Both the position numbers and the translations under genes were made by a program. Shown piece by piece: positions 15,162-22,914 of a stretch of DNA of 33,972 bases. The DNA comes from Candidatus Jordarchaeia archaeon (GTDB lineage: Archaea; Asgardarchaeota; Jordiarchaeia; Jordiarchaeales; Jordiarchaeaceae). How positions within the stretch are numbered: position 1 is the stretch's first letter; each line of letters opens with the position of its first letter. Below the pieces are notes generated by a model that searched no databases, was not told the DNA's origin, and was given only the letters and a program-made list of their open reading frames with translations. The DNA is taken from contig JAHAWU010000028.1 in NCBI GenBank assembly GCA_018383815.1, positions 1 to 33,972 on the forward strand. Reading direction: 5' to 3'.

Positions 15162-16709
15162 ATGTCTGAGGGATTTAAACAGGCTATCTGGAAGGAGAAA
15201 GAGAAAGTACTGGAGCCGCTCATATTTGAGATAAGTGTACCTGGTAGAGTTGGGCATGTTTTGCCCAAGGCTTGTGAGAAAGTTGCTAGAGAAGTTGGAG
15301 ATGTATTGAAAAGTATTCCGGAAAAAATCAGGAGAAAAACTCCAGTCAATCTGCCTGAGGTATCGGAAATACAGCTAACTAGGCACTATCTCCACCTTGC
15401 TCAGATGAATTATGCAGTGGATTTAGGTTTTTACCCTCTGGGTTCCTGTACAATGAAGTACAATCCAAAGATAAATGAAGAAATTGCCAGAATGGACAAG
15501 ATTTCAAGACTCCACCCATATCAAGACACTTCCACTGTTCAGGGAGCCTTGGAATTGCTATACCGTCTAGAAAAAATACTTGCAGAAATTTCGGGAATGG
15601 CGCGGGTTACCTTACAACCTTCTGCAGGAGCTCATGGGGAACTAACCGGCCTCTGCATAATAAGAAAATACCACGAAGACAAGGGAGAAATCCAGAACAG
15701 AAGGGAAATAATTGTACCAGATTCAGCTCATGGAACCAACCCTGCAACTGCCAATATGGCAGGCTTTAATGTGGTGACAATTCCCTCCTCCAAAGAGGGT
15801 TGTGTTGACCTAGAAGCCCTAAAAGCCATAGTTGGAAAACAAACAGCGGGCCTTATGCTTACCAACCCTAACACGTTGGGCATATTTGAGGAGAACATAC
15901 TGGAAATTTCAGACACCATCCATGATGTTGGCGGACTCCTATATTATGATGGAGCTAATTTGAATGGAGTTTTGAACAAGGTTAGACCGGGAGACATGGG
16001 GTTTGACATCGTTCACTTCAACCTGCACAAAACCTTTTCCACACCCCATGGAGGAGGAGGCCCAGGCGCAGGACCAGTAGGAGTAAAGGAAGAGTTGGTT
16101 CCCTATCTACCGATACCTACAGTCGAGTATGACGAGAAGAAAGGCACTTACTACTTGGAGTATGATAGGCCCAAGTCCATAGGAAAGATGAAGGCGTTCT
16201 ACGGGAACTTTGGGGTAATCGTCAAAGCCTACTGTTATATTCTCTCGCTTGGGGCTGAAGGATTAAATGAGGTTGCCGAGACTGCGGTTCTTAATGCCAA
16301 TTATTTGGCGAAAAAAATTAGGGAAATACCAGGATTCAGTCTCCCCTACGCTGAAGATAAGCCTCGTAAGCATGAGTGTGTGATAAGCGCCGCAAAACTG
16401 AAGGCTGAAACTGGCGTCACCGCATTTGACGTAGCGAAGAGAATACTGGATTTTGGGATACACGCACCAGTTGTTTACTTTCCCCAGATAGTTGAGGAGG
16501 CTCTAATGATTGAGCCAACAGAAACTGAAACTAAAGAAAACCTCGACACCTTTGTTTCGGTGATGAGAAAGATATCCAGTGAAGCCTATGGTGAAAAAGA
16601 AAGGGTTCTGAGCGCACCCCACAACGCCTCAGTGAGTAGAGTAGATGAGGTTAGAGCAGCCAGAAAACCAATATTGAGTTGGAAAATGTATCAGAAATAT
16701 AAAAGTTAG
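15162..16709 (+). CDS. gcvPB: Glycine dehydrogenase (decarboxylating) subunit 2, GcvPB
   Basis: 515 residues, the PLP-binding half of the split P-protein. The cofactor lysine is in HFNLHKTFSTPHGGGGPG (K about 290), with YPLGSCTMKYNPK (~91-103), LQPSAGAHGE (151-160) and PDSAHGTNPA (~186-195) as expected. It starts at ATG 15162 with GAGAGG upstream, 47 nt after gcvPA. It works with GcvPA, GcvT (present, convergent) and an H-protein and lipoamide dehydrogenase not seen in this window. The direction in vivo, glycine breakdown or synthesis from CO2 plus methylene carrier, cannot be told from sequence. Confidence 0.95.
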   Translation: MSEGFKQAIWKEKEKVLEPLIFEISVPGRVGHVLPKACEKVAREVGDVLKSIPEKIRRKTPVNLPEVSEIQLTRHYLHLAQMNYAVDLGFYPLGSCTMKYNPKINEEIARMDKISRLHPYQDTSTVQGALELLYRLEKILAEISGMARVTLQPSAGAHGELTGLCIIRKYHEDKGEIQNRREIIVPDSAHGTNPATANMAGFNVVTIPSSKEGCVDLEALKAIVGKQTAGLMLTNPNTLGIFEENILEISDTIHDVGGLLYYDGANLNGVLNKVRPGDMGFDIVHFNLHKTFSTPHGGGGPGAGPVGVKEELVPYLPIPTVEYDEKKGTYYLEYDRPKSIGKMKAFYGNFGVIVKAYCYILSLGAEGLNEVAETAVLNANYLAKKIREIPGFSLPYAEDKPRKHECVISAAKLKAETGVTAFDVAKRILDFGIHAPVVYFPQIVEEALMIEPTETETKENLDTFVSVMRKISSEAYGEKERVLSAPHNASVSRVDEVRAARKPILSWKMYQKYKS

Positions 16710-16737
16710 TATCTAAACTCATAATTTGATCTTTTAT

Positions 16738-17892
16738 CTAGCAATTTTGCTTCCCGCCAGCCTTCAGTTCCCTTAGCAGTTTCATCAGATCTACAACCTT
16801 GGCTAGTCTAGGCTTTTCTTTTATGATTACCTGCACCTGAGTTCCTGGAGTTGAAAAATCTGGATGCACGTATCCCATGCCTATGCCCATTTTCCCATGG
16901 GTTACTGATATGCCTCCACTGGTGATTGAACCTATTTCTCTGTCACCGTGAAAAATGGGGTAGTGAGGCCTGGGAATTCCCCTATCCTCCATAGCTATTC
17001 CCACCCTCACACGAGAAAGTGGGACTCCTTTAAGCTTCAACAATTTTTCTTTTCCCACAAAGTTCTTCTTTTCAAGGTTCACAAATGCGTCCAGTTTTGC
17101 TTCGAAGGGATTGGTGTTCTCGTCTATGTCATTTCCATAAAGAGGCAAACCAGCTTCAAGCCTCAAGGTATCTCTAGCCCCCAGCCCGCAAGGGAGAATA
17201 CTAAACTCTTCTCCTGCCCCTAAAATGTTATTCCACAGATTCAGGGCCCGCTCAGCACTGTTAAGAGGAACATCAAACTGAATGATTTCAAAGCCGTCCT
17301 CACCAGTGTACCCAGTCCTTGAAACAATGCAAGGGTAATTCGAAACTTCTGTTACTATAAAATTGAAACGTTTTAAACGGTTTAGGTCAACTTTTACTAA
17401 TTTTTGTAAAGTTTTTTGGGAAGCTGGTCCTTGAAGAGCGTACATTGGTGTTAGATTGGAGACATCATTTATTTTTACTTTGTAGCTTTTGGATTTTTCT
17501 AGAAGCCAATTGAAATCCTTTTCTCTGTTCCCAGCATTTACCACTAAAAGGCTCTTCTCTTCGTTGAAATAGTTTGTAATAATGTCATCTATTATTCCGC
17601 CTTCCTCGTTAAGTAGGAGACCATACCTGCAGGCGCCCTCATGTAGGCCATCCATATTTCTCGAGGTAACATAATCAAGAAAATCTTTTGAGTTTTGACC
17701 AGTAATTTCGAACCTACCCATATGGGTTACGTCAAAAATTCCAACACTATTCCTAACGGCCAAATGTTCCTTTATGATGCCATACTGTTTATATTCTAGG
17801 GGCATTGCGAAGCCAGAAAAACTAGTCATGATTGCTCGTTCAACATGCCAATTGTACAAGTGTGTCGCTCCCAGATTTCCTCCATTTCTCAT
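16738..17892 (-). CDS. gcvT: Aminomethyltransferase, GcvT (T-protein)
   Basis: 384 residues. It transfers the methylene group from aminomethyl-lipoyl H-protein to tetrahydrofolate or tetrahydromethanopterin and releases ammonia. Features include FDVTHMGRFEITG (~53-65), ALQGPAS, SRTGYTGEDGFE, GARDTLRLEAGLPLYGND with the family's conserved Asp, and GSITSGGISVT in the C-terminal barrel. It starts at ATG 17892 behind GGTGG. It converges tail-to-tail on gcvPB with only 28 nt between, so its transcription is separate from gcvPA-gcvPB. Confidence 0.93.
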   Translation of the reverse strand: MRNGGNLGATHLYNWHVERAIMTSFSGFAMPLEYKQYGIIKEHLAVRNSVGIFDVTHMGRFEITGQNSKDFLDYVTSRNMDGLHEGACRYGLLLNEEGGIIDDIITNYFNEEKSLLVVNAGNREKDFNWLLEKSKSYKVKINDVSNLTPMYALQGPASQKTLQKLVKVDLNRLKRFNFIVTEVSNYPCIVSRTGYTGEDGFEIIQFDVPLNSAERALNLWNNILGAGEEFSILPCGLGARDTLRLEAGLPLYGNDIDENTNPFEAKLDAFVNLEKKNFVGKEKLLKLKGVPLSRVRVGIAMEDRGIPRPHYPIFHGDREIGSITSGGISVTHGKMGIGMGYVHPDFSTPGTQVQVIIKEKPRLAKVVDLMKLLRELKAGGKQNC

Positions 17893-18128
17893 GAAACCAC
17901 CATAAAAAATTAATTAATTTCTCCCTTAAGTACTATCTCGCCTAGATAGATAATTTATTTTCTCCCAAGAGGGTATTAAAGTTAGTTAAACTGACTTCTT
18001 TGGGATTAGCGGGAGGGGGTCATAAAAAGGGTTGATCTGCAGCACCGCAACTTTAGGAAATCAAGAAATACATAAATGGGTGGTAGAATATTTTTGACAT
18101 AAAATTATTTCCAGATAGGTGTGTATAA

Positions 18129-19115
18129 TTGGATTTTTTGGAGATTGGTAGGTTCTATGAGAAACTAGCAGAGAAAAGCCTTTCTTTTTTCAAAAAAGAC
18201 TTTAAGAGTGCTGGGTACTGGTATAGTAGCGCGGCGGACTGCTATAAGATTGGGGGGGACGAAGAAAAGTTCGTCGACCTAAAAAATTTAGCACTAAAAT
18301 ATTTTCTGAGCCTTTTGGAGGAGACCAAAGAAAAGGGCACAGTAGATAGTATAGGCCAGATTTACCTATGGGTTTCCTATGCATATCGTGCGTTGGGAAA
18401 TCTAGATGAGCACCGCAACTTTTTAATTAAAGCAGCTAAAACCTTTGCCCTAAAAGCAAAGAGTCTGGATAAAGGGGATAAAGCGTCACTGCAGGCCATA
18501 ATCAACTACTATAATGCTGCAAACTGTTACCGAACCCTCGGTGACAGAAGCGAAGCCGAAGAGAACTATAAAAATGCTTTAAAAAAATATTATCGAAAAG
18601 GAAGAATTAGGGGGGTCGAGTTTTCACCAGTACTTCTGGCCTCATGCTACTACCGATTGGGTGACATTAAAAAGGCGATTGAAATTCTGGAGAAAGAATC
18701 AAAAAAGCAGAACCTTCCTCCACTGGTATTCTCAAACATCAACTTAATACTTGGATGTTATCACCTGGAAAGGGGTGAGAAGGAGGAGGCTAGGAGACAC
18801 TTCGAAGAAGCACGAATCCCTCCTGATACCGAAAAGCTGTCAGCACCTGAACTGGTTACCCAAGCCCTATGCCAACTGATGTTAAACAATGCTGAAAACG
18901 CCACGGGACTAGCTGATGTATCTATAAGGCTATCATCCAAATTACGGGACTACAATCTAAGACAACTTATACAAGAGATAGGAGAACTTATATTAAGCCT
19001 TGTTAAAGGTCAAGAACAAAAAATTGAAAAATTAATGGAAAGCCTAACTTGGCAACACATGGAACTTCCACTTTACGACGCTCTAAACATAATTACTAGA
19101 AAACGAAGCCAGTGA
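18129..19115 (+). CDS. TPR-like alpha-helical repeat protein
   Basis: 328 residues, wholly helical with repeated tetratricopeptide-like pairs: YWYSSAADCYKIGGDEEKFV (~28-47), NYYNAANCYRTLGDRSEAEE (~126-145), LASCYYRLGDIKKAIEILEK, and LILGCYHLERGEKEEARRHF. Aromatic and Gly/Ala spacing fits TPR; the early repeats also recall SNAP-type helical solenoids. No signal or membrane segment. The start is TTG 18129-18131 with AGGTG upstream. TPR proteins are scaffolds; partner unknown. It converges on the HExxH protein gene (ends 19144). Confidence 0.7.
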   Translation: MDFLEIGRFYEKLAEKSLSFFKKDFKSAGYWYSSAADCYKIGGDEEKFVDLKNLALKYFLSLLEETKEKGTVDSIGQIYLWVSYAYRALGNLDEHRNFLIKAAKTFALKAKSLDKGDKASLQAIINYYNAANCYRTLGDRSEAEENYKNALKKYYRKGRIRGVEFSPVLLASCYYRLGDIKKAIEILEKESKKQNLPPLVFSNINLILGCYHLERGEKEEARRHFEEARIPPDTEKLSAPELVTQALCQLMLNNAENATGLADVSIRLSSKLRDYNLRQLIQEIGELILSLVKGQEQKIEKLMESLTWQHMELPLYDALNIITRKRSQ

Positions 19116-19143
19116 ATACAAAACCAATTAAAATGAGACGGTA

Positions 19144-19665
19144 TTAGCAGTAGTATCTTGTGGTTTGTTGCCTAAAATTTTTAACAATTTCGATTTTCAT
19201 GTCTGAAGCGTCCATTTCTGGTGTGGGGTAGGTTATAAAGGGGAAGAAGTGGCTGATGCCTTTATCGCCCATCTGGGTTGCAGGATGATCTTCTCCAAGT
19301 AGAGAACGGGATATTTCAACGGTTAAGTGGCGTACAGCTTTTTCATCTAAAACACCTAGGCTGTGAAGGTACTCATGGAGCAATAGGTGGAAAACGTAAG
19401 CATTGTAATACTCGGGTGACTGCTCCTTTATTCTTCTAAGAGGAGTTTTATTTAAAACAATCAGCTCGGAGCCCACTGGGTGAAATGCGCCAACAAGGTA
19501 ACTTCCCTGAGCTCCCAAATCTGTTAAACCCAACATTACCGGTCTACGTACCTTATACTTCAGCATAACCGCGTCTTCAACCAAACTGAAAATATCAGTA
19601 AAGGATTTAGAGTTGTTCAACCGATTCACAAATTCTTCCTGCCTATTCAAAAAATCAAACCCCAT
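19144..19665 (-). CDS. Small HExxH zinc metalloprotease-like protein
   Basis: 173 residues with the zinc motif HEYLHSLG (97-104) on a helix preceded by YNAYVFHLLL. That is an HExxH-x2-G pattern rather than the full HExxHxxGxxH metzincin signature: the position of a third metzincin histidine holds Asp (LHSLGVLDE), and H113 or a downstream acidic residue may serve instead. The preceding strands (LGAQGSYLVGAFHPVGSELIVLN) look like a typical metalloprotease edge strand. No signal peptide is seen. It starts at ATG 19665 with no Shine-Dalgarno, so it may be leaderless. Substrate unknown. Confidence 0.6.
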   Translation of the reverse strand: MGFDFLNRQEEFVNRLNNSKSFTDIFSLVEDAVMLKYKVRRPVMLGLTDLGAQGSYLVGAFHPVGSELIVLNKTPLRRIKEQSPEYYNAYVFHLLLHEYLHSLGVLDEKAVRHLTVEISRSLLGEDHPATQMGDKGISHFFPFITYPTPEMDASDMKIEIVKNFRQQTTRYYC

Positions 19666-19810
19666 CTATAAAAGTTAAATAATTTGTTTCTAGATAAACA
19701 ATCCCTACATTCATATATATTGACTAAGTTTTAAACGCGACAAAAAACAATTTTATCAACAACGGTGGAAAAACTTCAAATCTGAATGCTTCAAAAAAGT
19801 AATAAGCTTC

Positions 19811-19834
19811 TTTGAGTTAACAATTTAACTCAAA
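19811..19834. repeat. Perfect 10-bp inverted repeat between divergent genes
   Basis: TTTGAGTTAA-CAAT-TTAACTCAAA is an exact 10-bp stem with a 4-nt loop, about 70 nt upstream of the acyltransferase ATG and 146 nt from the divergent HExxH gene. It is probably an operator or a transcript hairpin; no T-tract follows it. Confidence 0.5.
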
Positions 19835-19903
19835 ATACTTCGAAGGAACAAAAGTTCACCAATTAAGGAATACTTCTGGTATAATAATTTGGAGCGTGAA
19901 AAT

Positions 19904-20671
19904 ATGGAAGATGAGGTACTTAAAGATCTTAAAATGAGATATGAGAAAGGCGCCCCCAATCTGGTTGCTCGTTTGGTGGGGTACTTGTCCATAGCCTCAA
20001 TAGCGGCTATGATACCCATTATAGGAATATCCTATCTTTTATTGGAAGTTCTCCCTATGGATATTCCTTGGTATATAATAATTTCACTTGCACCAGTTTA
20101 CGTGGTGCTGGCAAGATGGATTTTTAACTTAACACTCATAGCCATTGCGCGAATAACGTTGAAACCAGTGGAGGAAGGAGAATACGAGATGGATGTGAAA
20201 AACAAAAATGTTAGAAACTGGCTAATAAACGGTGTGGGAACCACACTTGCATTACATTACGTTGGATACCAGCCCTTCGGTATGCCTGCCCTAAGTGGAT
20301 TGGTCTTGAGAATGCTTGGAGCAAAAATGGGATATGCAACACAGGCAAACTTTGCCGCAGACCCCTACCTCATGGAGTTTGGCGACGGAGCTATAGCAGG
20401 AGGGGGAACAATATTGTCAGGACATGCCTTCGCCGGCGGCCGACTAATTATAGGAAAAACTAAACTAGGGAGAAACGTTACGATAGGAGCCAACAGTGTA
20501 ATATTTCCAGGCGTAGAAATTGGAGATAACAGCATCGTAGCTACGTTATCAACGGTACCATACAAAACAAAGATTCCACCAAACCAGCTATGGGGCGGAA
20601 ACCCCGCACGCCAAATTGGAATAGTAACTAAAGGCGGAAAAATAAAGATGCTAAAAGAAACAGAGGAATAA
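19904..20671 (+). CDS. Membrane-anchored hexapeptide-repeat (left-handed beta-helix) acyltransferase
   Basis: 255 residues. Two hydrophobic segments come first (IASIAAMIPIIGISYLLLEV and IIISLAPVYVVLARWIF region), then a left-handed beta-helix with hexapeptide rungs: MEFGDGAIAGGGTILSGHA, LIIGKTKLGRNVTIGANSVI, FPGVEIGDNSIVATLSTV, ending in the family-type PPNQLWGGNPAR. Enzymes with this fold move acetyl or succinyl groups onto sugars, lipids or amino acids. The ATG at 19904 is preferred because GGAG lies 9 nt upstream; an in-frame TTG at 19889 is the alternative. The acceptor is unknown; modification of surface glycan or membrane lipid is possible given the membrane part. Confidence 0.75.
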   Translation: MEDEVLKDLKMRYEKGAPNLVARLVGYLSIASIAAMIPIIGISYLLLEVLPMDIPWYIIISLAPVYVVLARWIFNLTLIAIARITLKPVEEGEYEMDVKNKNVRNWLINGVGTTLALHYVGYQPFGMPALSGLVLRMLGAKMGYATQANFAADPYLMEFGDGAIAGGGTILSGHAFAGGRLIIGKTKLGRNVTIGANSVIFPGVEIGDNSIVATLSTVPYKTKIPPNQLWGGNPARQIGIVTKGGKIKMLKETEE

Positions 20672-20849
20672 ACCCTCTCAAATATTTTCGCAATTTAGTG
20701 TAGGTAGCAGCAAATAAGGTTTGATTGCTCAAATACCCCTAATTATAAGTGGCGAAATTAGAATAGTGTTTTTATTGGAAAGATAGCATGTTTACCATAA
20801 AAAATTTAACTCAATTAGGTAATATCACATAACATTGGTTGTGTATTCG

Positions 20850-22274
20850 ATGCAGGGTTCCAAGGTAATAATTTTAGACTCGACGCTACGTGAGGGAGAA
20901 CAAACTCCCGGCGTTTCCTTTAAAGTAGAAGAGAAATTAGAGATTGCAAGGAAGCTCGACGAAATAGGAGTTGGAATGATTGAAGCAGGCTCCCCCATTG
21001 TTTCAGAGGGAGTCAAGGAAGCTGTCAAAAAAATTGCGAGAGAAAATCTGAACGCGGAAATCATAAGTCACATAAGACCTGTAAAAAGCGACATCGACTT
21101 ATCTCTAGACTGCGACGTAGACAGAGTAGCAATCTTCATTGGAACATCAAAAAGCCACCGCGAAGCCAAACTCAAAATGACCAAGGAGCAGATTCAAGAA
21201 AAAATTTTGGAAGCTATCAGCTATTCTAGGGATCATGGTTTAAAGGTGCGCTTCACTCCAGAGGACGCCACCAGAACTGAAATAGATTATCTCTTACACG
21301 TCTGCAAAGAGGCTGTCGAGGCGGGAGCTGACCGAATAAGCGTGGCAGACACTGTAGGCATTATGACCCCCAACCAGATGTATGATTTGGTATCAAAGAT
21401 TCGCGCCAATGTGAATGCAGAGCTGGATCTGCACTGCCATAACGATTTGGGTTTAGCTACAGCCAACTGTTTGGCAGGAGTACAGGCAGGAGCTACAGTG
21501 GTGCACACCACAGTGAATGGACTGGGGGAGAGAGCGGGCATCGCCCCTCTTTCCGAGGTTTCCGTGGCTCTCAAGGTTCTCTTAAACATTGATACGGGAA
21601 TAAAATTCGATAAACTCTCTGAATTATCCAGCATTGTTGAAAGATACAGTGGCATCTACCTCTGCCCCACCACACCCATTGTAGGTACAAACGCCTTTTC
21701 ACACAAAGCAGGAATTCACACTTCCGCAGTACTCGTCAACCCGGAAACCTATGAGGCATTCGACCCGTCGCTACTGGGGAGAACCAGAAAAATAATTGTA
21801 GATAAATACGCGGGTAGACATGCTGTAAAGGCCAAGCTGGATGAAATGGGAATAAACGTTAACGACGACCAATTAGCTAAGATAACCACGGAGATAAAGA
21901 ATCTAGCCGACAAGAAAAGACGTATAGAAGACTCCGACATTGTGGCGGTGACCGAAAAGGTCTTAGGACAGAAGGTAAGCGGCGAAGCCCCAGAAATGAT
22001 TACCGGACTGGTTTCCATCATGACAGACCCCCACATCTACACTACGAATATCATAAGGAGAATAATCAGCATAAATGGGGTTTCGGAAGCATATGAAATC
22101 AGTGGAGAATATGATGTGGTTGCGCATATCCAAGCAAAAGACGTAGCCGCCTTAAATGAGTGCCTGGAGGCCATAAGAAACACCAAAGGGGTGGAAGCAA
22201 CAACCACAACCATTGTGCTTAAAAAATTCCAAAGAAAAGAGGAAGCAAAAGGGCTGAGAAAAATATTCAGTTAA
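20850..22274 (+). CDS. Homocitrate synthase-type (2-isopropylmalate synthase family) enzyme with C-terminal Lrp/AsnC-like domain
   Basis: 474 residues from ATG 20850. The TIM-barrel part begins ILDSTLREGEQTPGVSF and carries the metal motif LHCHNDLGLA (~194-203), plus VNGLGERAGI and FSHKAGIHTSA. It condenses acetyl-CoA with a 2-oxoacid. The last ~80 residues (GLVSIMTDPHIYTTNIIRRI, then GVSEAYEISGEYDVVAHIQA) are an Lrp/AsnC ligand-binding (RAM) domain rather than the usual LeuA dimer domain, as in archaeal lysine-pathway homocitrate synthases, and may give amino-acid feedback. Specificity between homocitrate, isopropylmalate and citramalate is not certain. An in-frame TTG at 20835 is an alternative start; neither has a strong ribosome site. 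Confidence 0.75.
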   Translation: MQGSKVIILDSTLREGEQTPGVSFKVEEKLEIARKLDEIGVGMIEAGSPIVSEGVKEAVKKIARENLNAEIISHIRPVKSDIDLSLDCDVDRVAIFIGTSKSHREAKLKMTKEQIQEKILEAISYSRDHGLKVRFTPEDATRTEIDYLLHVCKEAVEAGADRISVADTVGIMTPNQMYDLVSKIRANVNAELDLHCHNDLGLATANCLAGVQAGATVVHTTVNGLGERAGIAPLSEVSVALKVLLNIDTGIKFDKLSELSSIVERYSGIYLCPTTPIVGTNAFSHKAGIHTSAVLVNPETYEAFDPSLLGRTRKIIVDKYAGRHAVKAKLDEMGINVNDDQLAKITTEIKNLADKKRRIEDSDIVAVTEKVLGQKVSGEAPEMITGLVSIMTDPHIYTTNIIRRIISINGVSEAYEISGEYDVVAHIQAKDVAALNECLEAIRNTKGVEATTTTIVLKKFQRKEEAKGLRKIFS

Positions 22275-22665
22275 TACCAAAACTCATCTTCTCTTGCCCC
22301 ACGTTAGAATACTGACAGAAAAGCATTTGCGAGAGGAACATGATTTTTATCTGTTGACCGAATTTAGAGCTTGCAGTGTAGGTTCTCATTCCCAAATAAG
22401 ACATCGAGTTTGAGGCAATGTACAAAAGTCTCCACGCAATTAAAGAGATAGAGTAGAGACCCGCTACACTGTTACTACCTTTTGGAAACAAAAGAAATAT
22501 ATATTACGGCGCTTTACATGTTAGCATCTTTTGGAGGTACTTTAACAATGGGGTATTATCTTCCGATTAAATAGGGAAAAATGTTCTAAATTTAAAGCGA
22601 CTTTTGAGTTGATATTCCCTTACCCCCAAAGAAACAAAAATTATTTTTCGGCGAGGCGATGAGTT
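22275..22665 (+). promoter_or_regulatory. 391-nt leader region of the ferredoxin-AOR operon, with promoter and possible short upstream ORF
   Basis: No gene of normal size is seen. A TATA-like AAATATATATTA lies at 22495-22506, predicting a start near 22530. Just after it, GGAGG (22533-22537) precedes ATG 22548 and an eight-codon frame, MGYYLPIK, ending in TAG at 22574. This has the look of a leader peptide or a decayed start. The ferredoxin gene begins ~90 nt later. Confidence 0.35.
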
Positions 22666-22914
22666 TTGCAGAGTAAAATAGGTATAAACACATCCAGGTG
22701 CAGTGCATGTAAAATATGCCAGGTTTTCTGCGCGGCTTGGAACACGGGAACTGTGAATCCCAAGAAGGCGCACATCAGAGTTGTAAATATGTTCCCTACA
22801 CCCAAGATTGAGTTTCTTGAGAGCTGTAATTTCTGTGCATCATTAGATGTTGAGATTCCGATTTGTGTAAAGTACTGCAACAGAAATGCATTAACATTGA
22901 AGGAGGAACACTAA
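22666..22914 (+). CDS. Dicluster ferredoxin, AOR electron partner
   Basis: 82 residues. The first [4Fe-4S] motif is C12-x2-C15-x2-C18-x3-C22 (CSACKICQVFC). The second is less regular: C54-x2-C57 then C67-x3-C71 (CVKYC), giving eight cysteines. The start is TTG 22666-22668 with GAGG 9 nt upstream; the ATG at 22659 is out of frame and stops after five codons. The stop directly abuts the AOR ATG, and the AOR ribosome site GGAGG lies within the last codons of this gene, so translation is coupled. It most likely carries electrons to or from the AOR. Confidence 0.85.
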   Translation: MQSKIGINTSRCSACKICQVFCAAWNTGTVNPKKAHIRVVNMFPTPKIEFLESCNFCASLDVEIPICVKYCNRNALTLKEEH

